Made by a program: the position numbers and the translations under genes. A stretch of 64,000 nt of DNA from NCBI GenBank assembly GCA_001692895.1, contig KV748177.1, forward strand, positions 6,022,230 to 6,086,229, in the 5' to 3' direction. Below, one piece after another: positions 23,922 to 35,808 of this stretch (positions are counted from its first letter, which is position 1; each line of letters starts with the position of its first letter). This DNA comes from Cenococcum geophilum 1.58 (taxonomy: Eukaryota; Ascomycota; Dothideomycetes; Gloniales; Gloniaceae). The notes beneath the pieces were generated by a model. It searched no databases. It was not told the origin of the DNA and saw only the letters and a list, made by a program, of their open reading frames with translations.

Positions 23922-26900
23922 CTAAAAGAGTTTCGCGAATATATTAAATACTTTCTCCCTAAAAATATAGATAAGCTGCCCCCTTACTAACTATAGGACT
24001 ATAAAATTAAGATTATACCTAGAAAGCAGGCCTCGTATTATAAAAAAAAACTACTTTTACCTACTAAACTTAGTTATATAAAGAAGTGGATTAATAAGAT
24101 ACTAGATAAGGGTTTTATCTATAAATTAATCTTACTAGCCGTTATACTACTCCTCCTTACTATAAAACCTAGCGGCGGTATATAAATCTACTATAACTAC
24201 TAAGGCCTAAACACAGTTACTATTAAGAATTAGTATCTATTACTACTAGTCTATAAGATACTTAACGCACTCTATAGTGCTAAGTACTTTACTAAGCTTA
24301 ATATAATTACTACGTTTAACCGGATCCAAATCGCGGAAGGCTATAAATAGCTTACAGTATTTATTACCCGGTTTAGGCTCTATAAAATATTAATTATACC
24401 GTTCGGTCTTTATAACGCACTCGCTATATTTTAAAACTATATTAACTATATTCTATATAACGCCCTTAATAACTACTACACTGCATATCTTAATAATGTC
24501 CTTACCTTCTTAAAAATATACGCTAAGTATACGAAATATATAAATAAAATTATCTAGAGACTTGGTAATGCTGGACTCTAAGTTAATATTAATAAGTTTA
24601 AGTTTTATACTACCAAAATAAAATACCTTAGCTTAATTATCTTAACTAATGGCATAACTATAGACCCTAAAAAGGTGTAGGCCTTATAGGAATAGAAGGA
24701 CCCGACGTTAGTTAAGAAACTATAGTAATTTCTTAGCTTCGCGAACTTCTACTAATGATTTATCTAAGGCTACTCTAAGGTAGTTAAGCCTATAACTAGG
24801 CTATTAAAGAAGAGTATTAGCTAGTTATAGGGCCTTAACTAAATATAGGCGTTCTAGACCCTAAAAATAGCGTTTACTATAGTACCGGTCCTAGCGTATT
24901 ACAACTATATAAAGAAAACTGTGGTAGAGATAGACGCCTTAAACTAGGCTTTAGGTAGAGTACTCTATTAAGCTAATAAAAGTAATAAGCTTAAGCTAGT
25001 TACATTTTTTTCTACTAAGTACTTAGCCCCTAAATATAACTATAAAATATATAATAAGGAGCTCCTAGTAATTATTAAGGCACAAAAAAAATAGCGCCTT
25101 AAACTGTAAAGAACTAAGTATCTATTTAAAATTATTATAGACTATAAGAACCTCTAGACCTTTATAATAATAAAACAATTAAATTAGCGCTAAGTCTGCT
25201 AGGCTAAGTTCCTTTCCTAATTTAACTTTGTTATTACCTATAGGCCTAGCACTAAAGCCACAATCTTAGACGCTCTTAGCCGCCTCCTAGGCGTTATACC
25301 TACTAATATTAATAACGAATATCTATAATACTAAGACCGTATTATCTTACTACCAAAGAAAGTTAACCCTATTACCCTAGAAGAGCTACTAAGCAAATCC
25401 CAAGATTAGAGAATTAAAGACTTTATTACAGTAATAGACCTAAAGTTTAAGAAAAAACCCCTTAAGGAGCTTATTAAGAATGCCTATATAGAGAATAAAC
25501 TTGCTAGGAATATATTGGCTGCGCTACGTAAATAGGAAGACTATAAAGTACGCCGTTAGCCTAAGCAGATTAGGAAGCTGCTCTACAATAATAAATCTAA
25601 ATACTTAATTATTAACGGCCTAATCTACTATAGGAATTAAGTATTTGTCCCTAACTTACCTAAACTCTAATTAGAACTTATACACCGTATATATAGTTTA
25701 GGCCCTATAGGTTACCTAGGCCGCGTTAAAATACTAAACCTCCTTAATTAAATGTATTAGTAGCTAGGTATTTTATAGTTTATAACTACCTTTATAAGAG
25801 ACTACGCTCTTTACTTCCGTATAAAGACCCTATACTTAGTACCGTCCAGTTTTCTAAAACTACTAAAACTACTAGTCTGCCCGTAGACTAATATCTCTAT
25901 TAACTACGTTGTTAACCTGCCTAAGTGCCTTTATAACTGTAAAATATATAGATATATCTTTATTGTTGTTAACCGCCTAATAAAGATAAGATACTTTATC
26001 CTTATTACTAGCCTAAATACTAAGAAGCTCGTTAAAGTATTTATCTATACTATCTATAAGTTATATAGCGCTTTAAATACTATTGTTTCTAATAAAGGCT
26101 CTTTATTCGTTTCTAACTTTTAGCGTCGCCTAAACTAGCGCCTAAAGGTAACCCTAAGCCCTAGCTCCGTATAGCACCCTAAAATAAATAGTTAAACTAA
26201 GATTATTAATACAGTAATAAATAAGTACTTATACGCCTTTGTAAGCTTTACCTAAGATAACTAGGTAGATTAGCTCCCCCTTACTAAGTTTATTATAAAT
26301 AACTAGGTTAATAAGACTATAGGAATCTTACCGTTCTTTGCCAACTATAGCTATAACCTATATCTGGGTATTAAACCGGTAGGCCCCTAGCTATTAGCCC
26401 TATCTATATATATAAAGAAGAAGTATTTGTAAGCTAATACTATTGCTAACCGCTTTAAGCGCATCTTAACCCAGCTTAAAGCCCTAGCTTATATCTCCTA
26501 GTAATGCTATAAAGATAACGCTAATATAAAATAAGATTAAGGTATAATATTTAAAAAGGATAATATGGTTATAGTTAGCCTTAAAAATATAAAGACTAAC
26601 CAGCCTAAGAGAAAGTAAAATAATAATTAAGACGGACCCTAGCCCGTCCTAGCTGCCTATAAAGGAGTAGTTATAGTTAACCTTCTAGACTATATCCGTA
26701 TTAATAAGTCTTTCTATACTTCAAAAGTCCGCCTCTAGTTCCCTAAAGAGATCTCTGGTTAAGTATATATTAATAAAGAGGAACGTTATAATATTATAGG
26801 CATGATAGCTAAAAGGGATAATAACAGTAATATTACGGATAAGTAGGAATTTAAAAAGATCCTTAATATATATAATAAAAAAATAGATAAGCACGGCTTA

Positions 26901-27323
26901 ATATATTATATTAAGTGGAAGTATTATAATAAGAAAACCTAGGAACTTAAGAAATCCCTAAAAGGGTATAAGCGCGTACTACTAAAGTTTTATAAATAAT
27001 ACCCTAAGAAGTTAGAACCCCTAAACTGGGTATAAGATAAGGGAGAGTTATACTAAAACCGTAGCCGACTATAAAGATAATTTAAGGAACTTTAACCGCC
27101 GGTTAAAGTTATCTAATTAGTTAGTTTTTTTATTAAAAAGCGCTACGTAGTAGCAGTATAGAGTTCTACTAACTTTATTTATTAAACTAACTAATTAGGA
27201 TTTTCTATACCCGGTATAGAAAATTACTATTAGCTTAATTAAGAGCGGTAAGCAGAAGTAATATCTTTATAGTAAAAATAAGTTATTTAATTTAGGGACT
27301 AAACCTTCTAAGGAGGGGAGTAC

Positions 27324-27519
27324 TATCACAGCACTAACCTAACGCATACTGTTTTATACTATCTCGTACTATCTCGTACTATTTCCTACTATTAGCTGGC
27401 CCACCACTAGCGCCTTGGCGGCTAGCCCTACTATTTATATACAATACCCCCTTTTACCTTCTTCTCTTCTTTATACCACAACGTAGTTATTTAATCTACT
27501 CTATCGCAGCACCATAACA
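27324..27519 (+). repeat. 3' LTR of the chromovirus
   Basis: 196 bp, TATCACAGCAC to GCACCATAACA, directly after the polypurine tract. Confidence 0.9.
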
Positions 27520-27524
27520 CTGCT

Positions 27525-28020
27525 TTTATTATCTTATTATCGCTAATTTCCGTATTTATTTTAAATAGGTTTATTAGATCTTTAGGTGCATTATATCTAT
27601 ATATATTTTTCCTATAATAGAGCCTATTTTATGTTAGCGACTTAGTCAATCAAGGCACGAGCACGGTAAGATGGACGCATATAAGCCTATATAATTGGAT
27701 TGTCTATAAACGAGGATCTAAAGCTAGAGAAAGGAAAGGAGACGGAAGGCGGCGCCGCTCGACGTTATATACAATCCTCTGGTCACGTGACGGTGATTGT
27801 CTAAAACTGTGTGAAACTGCCCCGCCATAATCCACCGATATCCATCAGCCACAATCCACCAGTTTTCACCAGTTTCCACCAGCGCCGTAATATTTTACTT
27901 ATTATCCTATTTCTATATATCCTAGAGTTCTCTTAGCTTAGGCTCTTATAGCTAATAGCTTACGCCATACTTAGCGTCCTTATATATTTAGTATACGTTA
28001 TTATAATAAAATGTAAAGCG
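27525..28020 (-). mobile_element. Gypsy B3 fragment, right piece, with nested solo LTR
   Basis: The outer pieces (27525-27631 and 27898-28020) continue B3 and match B1 near 14350-14450, including a stretch reading GCTAATAGCTTACGCCATAC near 27951. The solo LTR at 27632-27892 splits it. Similarity to the B family stops near 28020, so the copy is truncated there. Confidence 0.65.
27632..27892 (-). repeat. Solo LTR of the A type
   Basis: 261 bp, from TGTTAGCGACTTAG to GCGCCGTAATA, with perfect tttta target duplications (27627-27631 and 27893-27897). It contains a run of short CCACCAG/CCACAATC-like units at about 27828-27884. Confidence 0.85.
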
Positions 28021-28055
28021 CTGACTAATCTAGCCTGTCTTCCTCCAAAAACGAG

Positions 28056-28187
28056 CACCTCCTATAGCTCCACCAATTTGGCTTCAAATTATATAAATAA
28101 AACTTTATTTTATGGCCTTAAAATAGAGCTATAAAATAAGACCTTATTTATATATTAGAGTTAGATTGGTAGGGTTATAGGGGGTAT
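28056..28187. repeat. Long imperfect hairpin, MITE-like
   Basis: The arms at 28056-28113 and 28131-28187 are imperfect inverted copies around a 17-base loop. The inner ends TTTATTTTAT and ATAAAATAAG pair, and the outer ends CCTCCTATAGC and GTTATAGGGGG pair. The size (about 130 bp), AT-richness and position at a gene flank suit a foldback or MITE element. No coding capacity and no clear target duplication were seen. Confidence 0.6.
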
Positions 28188-28588
28188 ATTGTTTTAATGG
28201 TGGGGTGGATGCGCGCGTCGTAGCGAGTTCCCGATATTTTGCAACCAACAGTAAGCTCTACGCGAGTCTCCGACACCTCCGAAAACACAGTAACTGTGCT
28301 AGGGCCCGGTACGCCCGGAGGCTTGAGACTAATACAAGAAGGTGTCTCATGCAGCTGTAGTCGAGATGTGGGAGATTGCGGGTTATCGGTGAATTATTTC
28401 GTTGAATGCTTCAATTAATCCGAGGTTCTTGTAACCCTGCCTCACCGCCGTATTGTCTGCAGGGACATTCTGTTGACTCAACATGCAGACGGAGATCCCA
28501 CATCCAACGCAGTATCTGCTTCCCATACTTCTCCTAACATTGACTCTAGGCTAGGATAAGAAAATACAATCTATACTCTCTGACCCCA
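28188..28588. other. Non-repetitive spacer downstream of the MFS gene
   Basis: Normal base composition with no frame of note. This is host DNA that should hold the 3' UTR and polyadenylation region of the minus-strand transporter gene. Confidence 0.4.
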
Positions 28589-30374
28589 TCACGAGATATA
28601 TTGACTTTTAGACCTAATTACTGGGCCAAATCGATAAAGAATCCACGGAACGGGGGTGAGTGCGAGGACAATAAATGCAAGTAAGCTTGTCGCCCAAGCA
28701 ATTCCCAGACACTCGTACACTAGCACAACTCAGAAACTTTCCAAAATAATAGACAGACAAAAGAGAAAAAGGAGAGAGGAGACCTACTTTGGATCGTAAA
28801 TAATGGAAATGCGGCTCCAAGAAGGCTGCGAACCATAGCCACAGTTGCTGTTGCGGAGGCGCCCACGCTTGCCCCATAAACATCAATAACGTAAATGGCA
28901 TACGACATCTATGATAAGCTTATACATCAATTTATTGAACGAGATGTTCACTGCCGGCATTCGCCAGGACATGGGAGACCAGCGAAAATTGGGCAAGATA
29001 ACTTACGAATACGAGAAAATTTCCAAACGCAAAAATAGCGGAGCCAACTATAGATACAATCCAGTGCACACTTGGTCGCGCGGACCAACCGCACCAGAAA
29101 AGCCCAACCGGGACAAAGATACTTCCGATCAGAGCTAGTAACAAGCGCTTTTCTGGAGGAGGGTTGATTGCCTTGCCAGCGTTAATAGCTTGGACCGTAT
29201 TTCTATAAGAAATCCGGCTGAAGACTACTACGAGCATGAACGCGACCACATTACCGACGGCAAGACCGAGGAATACGAGGCCTTGGGATCCAAGATCAAA
29301 ATCGTAAGTTTTAATGAAAATATAAGGCAGGGCAGCGAAGAGTGAATAATAAATGGCGAAGTTGAAACCGATATAAAAAGCAAACGTTCCTACAATGATT
29401 TCTGTGAAGAACATATTCCAGGGCCGGAATAGAGTCGACGTCAGCAAAAGATTCATCCTCCGAGATAGCGAGAGCTGAAAGCCGTCTGGTCCAGGAACCC
29501 CGAGTTTTTTTGCTCGGCGGTTTAGTAACACCTTTTTGTAAGTTTCTCTCATGCCAATTGCGAAGAGACTGGCGGCAATAGCAATAAAGAGAAGTATCCA
29601 TTGCGTCCAGCGCCAGCCTTTTGCCGGAACTGTGAAGCCACTGATAAGAGGTCTAGAATTGCGTAAATCAGAGGTTGGCTCTCCTTATGAAATTTGTTTG
29701 TAGTTGCTCCACTCACCCAAAGGAGGGACCAAGGAATGGAATTAGTACGAGAAAGGCCATTGGAATAGCTCGATCTTGTGGCACCCAGATATCTGCGATT
29801 GTGCCTGCAGAGACACTCAGGACAGGACTTCCAAAAACCCCAGCAAGAAATCTGCAAATCGTTATTGCTGCTATACTCTGGGACAGGCCTGCACCTAGGG
29901 TAAATAGGGCAAAGAGGAAAAGATATGGGGCATAAGTTCCGCGACGCCCGAATGTCTCGCTCAGCGGCGCCGCAAGGACTGGACCCCAAGCTTGGCCGAA
30001 AACATAGAAAGAGTAGGGAAGAAGAGCAATTGTCATAGAGACATGAAATTGCTGCCTGATCAGCTCTATGCCTGGTATGTATATGGAAGAAGCGATGGTT
30101 CTATAGAAGAGTATAAGCTACGGAAAGCTCAATCTTCAATAGTGGAAATATCTAACACTACGAATGCAAAAGCTGAAGGAACAGCCGTGTGGTATATCTT
30201 TCTTGCATTTGTCCAGTTGTAAGGGTTTTCTTTGTCATATGGCCCACTCCAATCTTTCACTGGTATAATCGTTTCAAGTTTGGGATGTGTGCCTAATCCT
30301 TTCGAAGCCGAAGAATTCCCCATAGCGGCTTCAAAATGGAATTGGCGTGCAAGGAACCAAGCCGAAGAATTCAA
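28589..30374 (-). CDS. MFS drug/polyamine-type transporter (DHA1 family), intact, five exons
   Basis: Exons on the minus strand: 30374-30157, 30100-29717, 29652-29007, 28908-28788 and 28719-28589. The four introns (56, 64, 98 and 68 bp) all have GT-AG ends and the joined frame closes at TGA with 499 residues. An internal Met (codon at 30323-30321) would give 482 and is a plausible alternative start. A cytosolic N-terminus with DWSGPYDKENPYNW (41-54) precedes the membrane segments. The loop 2-3 motif is LSETFGRRG (119-127). The motif C region is IPFLGPSFG then PLISG across intron 2. The end has FPLFTIQMYE (across intron 4) and PVPWILYRFG. These are hallmarks of 12-helix proton-antiport DHA1 carriers of the fungal Tpo/Flu1 kind, which export drugs, polyamines or metabolites at the plasma membrane. 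The substrate cannot be told. No frame damage is visible although RIP-mutated repeats flank both sides. Confidence 0.9.
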
Positions 30375-30866
30375 TTTCGGGGAGCGACTCCGCTATTCGG
30401 TGATTGTTGGGTTGCTTGCACACTGGCGGATATGAGCTGCAAAATCTGAAGAAATTTTTTATCCCAAGCCAATCTCTAAGCTTTGCGTAAAGGCATCAAT
30501 TTATCCTAAAGGCGGTAAGCCGGTAAGATTTACTAGGTCAAGAGATTTGGTCAATTCTACACTGCTCAGTAATCGTTTTGCATGCATATCGGTCAGACAA
30601 AGGATCACTATCTGCGCCAATGCCCTTTATTAAGTATCCGCTAATATGGAGACGTCATCAGGTGTCATCCTCACACTCCAGTTCCTGAGGGCCTGTTAGA
30701 ATCCCGATCGGACGGTCAGTGCTGTCGGGTCCCCGCCATGTTTCGGAGAAGACTAACAGGAGGCCACACACCTCTCCTGATGTATATATATTAATATTAA
30801 TATTACCTAGTTATAGATCCACCTTAATTAACCTATTAGTAAGAGGAGTAGGTAGATATTTATAAG
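30375..30866. promoter_or_regulatory. Upstream region of the MFS gene
   Basis: About 400 bp of normal composition (to about 30780), followed by AT-rich DNA before gypsy B4. As the only unique DNA 5' of the transporter it must contain its promoter. A palindromic CCGATCGG core lies at 30703-30710. CCTGTTAG (30691-30698) is repeated inverted as CTAACAGG (30754-30761). No TATA box can be assigned with confidence and no regulator can be named. Confidence 0.4.
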
Positions 30867-32395
30867 TATAACGAAGCCTTGTAGGAAACACCACGATGGA
30901 CTTGTTAATAAGCTAGGTATATAGATAAACAAATAACATGATGAACTTTAATTAATTCTAAGATTTACTATTAAGAGAAAACTATCTATAATAGGGAACG
31001 TGGATTATTAAACATATAACTATACTCCTAAGAAATCCCTTTAGTACCTTAGTATATTTAGTACGTTAATATATTAACTATCTGCTAACTATATAACTCG
31101 TCTAGCTTTCGTCTTATCCCTTAACACGGCAATTTTAGTCCTTAGGTTATCGATAAGAATTAACTAATTAGAAAAGCTAGGTTAAATATAAATATTTAAT
31201 TAAATCTAGTTATAGATATAAGTGACCTTAGCAAAGGACCCTATTGTCTTAAGGGATAGTTTTACTAGCTTTAAGGCATCTAGTATTGTAATAGCTAACT
31301 TATCTAAGTCTCCTCTAAGTAGTTATACTACTACTGTTATAAGGTCTATAATGCTATCCCCCTCCTCTAATCTCTAAGTCCTTAATTAGAAGTATAGTAT
31401 ATTACATTTTAATTTAGTAACCTTTATAACTTATAATATCTAAATAACCTTTATAATTATATTTATAACGCTATACTTATTTAGTTACTGTTATTCTCTT
31501 ACTTAGTAAAATTACAAGTCCTTATTCTTATTATATAGAGAAAGGGTTAGTTTATATTATAATTATACCTCCCTTTAATTACTAACTTTCTGTTACGGCT
31601 CCGTAACGGATCTAGTCAGGGGGCTCGCTTGAGCCTTGGCATATGTATATAGACGTGTCCTTTTCCACCTTCTGCTCCTCATCGTGATATCCGGGTCCAT
31701 AGACATTCCAATTGTACAGGCTTGCATACGTTCTTTACGGCGCTCGTGCCTCGATTGACTGAGTCGCTGTGACACTTTCTCTTTATTTTAAATATATAAA
31801 GGCGAATATATTTTATCCTATAACGTTTACTTTATCTTTAATACTAAATATATGCGTTATATTATCCTTTATAGTCTTTTAGTCCCTTAGTTAATTTATT
31901 ATAGGGTCTTATATTTAATCTAAGACTAAGAAGCTTAAGGATAGGCTTAAATCCTTAATATAAAGATAGCCGCTTATACTACACTTTATTATCTTAAAAA
32001 AAGTCTATAAAAAAGGTTGTTTAAAAGATTATAAGCTAGTTTAATAGGGTTTAGCTAAGTCTAGAGATAGAAGAATAGGTTTTACTAAACTAGAAAAGGA
32101 AACAGCTCCTTATAGCTTAGTAGACACTCCTTCTATATCCCCCTTAAGTAGTTTATTTTTAGTAATCCTTCTTTTTTAATAGTACTTCTATACTTTTTCC
32201 GTAGTATTCTTAAGATTTTCTATAGGTTTCTATAAGTCTCTTTATAGTCCTTTTATTTAAATTTATACTACGCTTTATTATCTATACTCTTATAATTTAT
32301 AACTTTCTAAACTTCTTATTTATTTTCCTCTTAACCTCTATATATATCCCTTTTATATACTAATAGTTTCATATTATCTTTACTAATTCTAGTAT
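30867..32395 (-). mobile_element. Gypsy B4: diverged, truncated B-family copy
   Basis: Begins with a B-type LTR (30867-31353, longer than the 427-bp B1 LTR because of an extra segment). The purine tract (pyrimidine on this strand, about 31356-31374) and the 3' internal part follow, similar to 8469-9430 of B1. The polymerase genes are missing: similarity ends near 32395. The solo LTR 31591-31774 is nested in it. It is more diverged from B1 than B2 is, so it is an older insertion. Confidence 0.7.
31591..31774 (+). repeat. Solo LTR of the A type, nested in B4
   Basis: 184 bp, from TGTTACGGCTCCG to GCTGTGACA, with perfect ctttc target duplications (31586-31590 and 31775-31779). It is the inverse orientation of the LTR at 2161-2406. 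Its composition is nearly normal while the surrounding B4 is strongly AT-rich, so it is young or escaped mutation. Confidence 0.9.
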
Positions 32396-32640
32396 AGTTA
32401 AACCCCCTTAATACGATATGGGGTATATAACGATATCCTCTACATTACGATTTATACCCCTTAATCAAGCCTTTTTGGTGTAATATTACGATAATCTGAC
32501 TTTTGACAATATCGTTAAGGTAGCTTTACTAAAATCGTTGTAACCAGATAAGATTTTGTATGGGGAGAGCCCTATTTAGCCTATACAGTGGGTGTCTTAT
32601 ACCCTTTTAGGGTAGTTAGCCTCCCTTTTCCTGCTTATTA
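32396..32640. other. Unassigned degraded DNA between B4 and a LINE fragment
   Basis: AT-rich sequence without a readable frame or a clear match to the other repeats in the window. Confidence 0.3.
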
Positions 32641-34420
32641 ACGCATTACGTGACTATTTAGTATATTTAAAAGCAACTAAGAAATAGTAGTTTTAGGATT
32701 TATAAGTAATATAAACCTAATTATATAGGGAAATATAGTAACAAAAAACTATACTAGGCTAAACTAGGCGTATAATAGGTGTATTATATAGGCAAAATAA
32801 TATAGCGCTAAATTTGTACTAGATAAATACTAGGTTATCTACTTTATAAAGAAAAGAATGGTAAATAACGACTTAGTACTAACAGAAGGTATCTAGGGCC
32901 GCGAAGCAAAACTAGAAGCCACCTTTAAGGTTCTAGGGGTTTAGGTAGACGCTAAATTAAACTAGAACGTATATATTATATAGGCGACTTACTAGGGAGT
33001 TATAGTATTTGTAATTGCATTATAAATCGCAGTCTTAACCTAGGGGCCTTTATTTAGACATATACGAATATATAGTAATAGTAAGGCTAATAGTATTATA
33101 CGGCGCCTAGATCTAGGGTCTAAGTCTAAATAGTAAGCTACTAGTAAAAAGCTCCCTAACGCTACTAGCTAAGCTATAAAACTAATACCTATATAGGATT
33201 ATAGGGGCCTATAAGAGAATACTATATACCGCACTAAACCAAGAAGTAGTATTACTACTATTAGACATATATATAGATATAATTGCTATATAGAGAGCAG
33301 TTATGATATAAGACTACCTAGTAGGGAAAGATATACGCTAAATATTAATATATATATAAGGAGTAAAGGCCTAATAAAGGGGTAACGTGTTTAAGTATAT
33401 AAGCGGTAGAAAGATAATAGAAAATAAAAAAAACTACTATAATAATAAAGGCTATAAGGCTATTAGTATAAATAGAGACCTATTATATAAATTGCAAGAT
33501 AGATAGATAGCGAGTAAAAGCGATACTAGAAGAAGGCGGTAAAAGTATAGAGAGCGGTTATATAGAATACCCTATAGATAACACTAACTCTCCCTATATA
33601 AAGGATAGATAAAGGTAGAATCTATCCTTACCTTTCTACTATAGATAGAGATTTTAGGACTAAACGTATAGCTAATAAGTATCTATATTCTAAATACTAT
33701 ACTATATTATAAGTGCGGTTAGCCTATATAGTTAATGCGCTATATACCACTCTTTTATAACTACTACACGGTAAAAGACTAGCTATTTGCTAGGGTAGGT
33801 AAAAATAATATTACCTAAATACTTTTTATAAGTAAAGGTCTATATATAGTAGTATAATAGCCTATAGATTAAGGAGTCCTTTAGCAGTTCTAAATAGCAA
33901 GTAAGATCTAATAGGAGGATACCTATAGATACCCCTTACCAGCCCCTTAGTGACTAAATACCCATATCTAGTTAAAGGCAGTATGTAGGTAAATTACTAA
34001 ACCCTTTTACTACCTCCTCCTTTATCTTTTAGAGTGCTTTAAAAGCATAGTATATAAGGTAGACTTATTATAAAGATATATAGGCTAGGCGAAGGCAGAG
34101 TGTATAAGATTAGCTAAAAGGATATACTTAGGTTTTTCCTCTATTAGGGGTTTTTTCTATATATAGAACGTAGAAGCCTATATAGACCTAAAAGGGGGGC
34201 CGAATTAGGCAATAAATAGAGTCAATAATAATTATTAAGTCTACTATAAAGGCTACGTAAGACTAAGATAAGGAAGACTATAGAGCGAGTAAGGTTAGCG
34301 TAGTTAAGAGAAGTGTAAATCGCGATTACGCCAAACCTAACTAAGTAATTAGTCTATAAGTAAACCCTTAAAAGGCCCGGTTTTTAAGAGATCCTAGTAA
34401 GACTAAAGCTTTATAAGATT
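32641..34420 (+). mobile_element. LINE fragment, ORF2 C-terminal half, plus strand
   Basis: The stretch around 32700-32860 is the reverse complement of 6650-6800 in LINE H, so this is the same LINE type in the opposite direction. Readable remnants include VDAKLN (about 32945) at the position where LINE ORF2 proteins have a conserved block after RT. Stops are frequent. The 5' half (ORF1, endonuclease) is absent, which fits the usual 5' truncation of LINEs, and the 3' limit is approximate. Confidence 0.55.
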
Positions 34421-35062
34421 TTTAATTTTTAGTATTAAGGCACGTAATTAATTACCCCTAATTTAATTAGCTTCTACTACTTATAAGCTATATCTATAAC
34501 GTAGAAAAGCTTTTAAATATACTTACTAATCGTAGTATAATCTAGTTTAGATAGATTTTAATGGTGTTATAGTAGTTAGAGGGGGTAGTAAAATTTAATT
34601 TATAAGGCCTTATAATATCTTATATTTTTATACTAAATATCGCGATTATACTCTACTAGATATTTAATTATAATATATAGAATATATTACTATTTATTTT
34701 ACGCCTAAAATTAACTAAATTATATATTAACTATTATTTATAACTATCTACTACGCTATATTTTCTAAATCTGCTTATAGAAATAGCTAAAATCTACTAA
34801 AAAGCTCTACTTTATATAGCTTTAAGATTTAATATAATATTAAATCTTTTCTAAAATAACGTAATTAGTCCGGAATAAAGACGATAAAACCAATATATAA
34901 CTTGTTTCTCTTTAAAGACGATCTATTCTGGTATAAAGCAGAAATAATCCGGAACGAGCCGTATGCCGGCATAATGTCTCGGGTCCCACATTATATTTTA
35001 GGGTAGGAAACCGTGCACGAGCCATCGGCTTTTTTCCTTTTTCCATTTAATTTTTTTATTTC
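34421..35062. other. Unassigned AT-rich then mixed DNA
   Basis: Strongly AT-rich to about 34850, then closer to normal composition to 35040, ending in a T-rich run. No gene, LTR or known element recognised. Confidence 0.3.
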
Positions 35063-35170
35063 CATTGTATTATACTACGTACAATGCTGCGCATGCAGCC
35101 TCTAGGCCATGGTGCTATAATTCTATATATATAATCGTTTCTAGGCAGCTTAATCTGTGTTAGTAGCTAT
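35063..35170 (-). repeat. Dispersed A-tailed short repeat, copy 1
   Basis: Roughly 108 bp shared with 63283-63391, differing mainly by transitions. On the minus strand both copies end in ATTGTACGTAGTATAATACA followed by an A-rich run (T-rich here, 35030-35062). Inside is the palindrome-like GCTGCGCATGCAGC. The A-rich 3' tail suggests a SINE-like or LINE-end retroposon. No convincing polymerase III A/B boxes were found. Confidence 0.6.
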
Positions 35171-35808
35171 ATCGTAGTAATTGATAAATCACTATACTGG
35201 GGGTTTACAAGTAAAATACTAAGTTAGTAACAACTATTAGGTAGTGAGAAAATGGTAGAAAAACGCTACAAAAAATCGAAAGAAAATCATAAGTAATCCT
35301 AACGCATATCCCTGTCCTATTTGTGGTTTATTTCTGTCCTTTTGCGGCGTGCATGCTTATTTCTAATGGCTTTAAGACACCACCAAATTGATCTTTCCTT
35401 ATCGCCTATGCAGCGAGCCGTCAGCACGCTGCATAAATATACGCTGACTGACTGCTTGCATCAGCAGCTTGCTGCCTGCGATGCTGCCTGTTGGTCACAC
35501 TGGCAGTCACTCTCAACTTTCACTTCTGGGGCTGTGTCGGACGAAGTCGTGTGTCGATTGATCTATAAAGAAAATGAGACTATATATACATCAAAAAGTC
35601 GTCGTCAGCTTCGTCTGACCTACGACTTATTTGGTTCATCAGCTAGAGTTTCAAACATCAGTCGTTTGACCAAGGACTGGTGCGGCTTCTAGGGTTCCAT
35701 AGGTCGACAGATTGCTTAATTAACAGTACCCGCATCTGCGCAAATCCTCCTTTGTTCTCTATTTATTTTGCGCTTTTCACCCATTCATCCCTGTAGTCAG
35801 ATATAAAT
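35171..35808 (+). promoter_or_regulatory. Upstream region of the P450 gene
   Basis: Mostly normal-composition DNA from about 35290 to the P450 ATG, so it probably holds the promoter. A CT-rich patch (about 35747-35790) and ATATAAAT (35801-35808) lie directly before the start codon. A 123-codon plus frame (35321-35692) has no family resemblance and is not called. Between 35171 and 35290 the DNA is AT-rich and unassigned. Confidence 0.4.

Larger units (their letters stand above)
20400..27519 (+). mobile_element. Complete gypsy chromovirus, RIP-inactivated
   Basis: A 7120-bp element coded on the plus strand, with two 196-bp LTRs, a ctgct target duplication on both sides and a polypurine tract (AAGGAGGGGAG, 27310-27320) at the 3' LTR. 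The domains read in order. The RT has IPFGLYNA followed by YLNNVL (24486-24503; family YLDDVL, both Asp lost). The integrase region has HRIYSLGPIGYLGRV (about 25683-25727) and NISINYVVNLPKC (about 25890-25928). A chromodomain-like end (GLIYYIKWKYY, about 26892-26930) marks it as a chromovirus, a class whose chromodomain targets integration to heterochromatin. Many TAG/TAA stops replace Trp and Gln codons. A solo LTR (23729-23921) is nested inside, upstream of RT. Subtracting it and its target repeat, the element was about 6.9 kb. Confidence 0.9.

Noticed and set aside
35321..35692. 123-codon plus-strand frame upstream of the P450
   Set aside because: No similarity recognised, and it sits where the P450 promoter is expected; chance is more likely.
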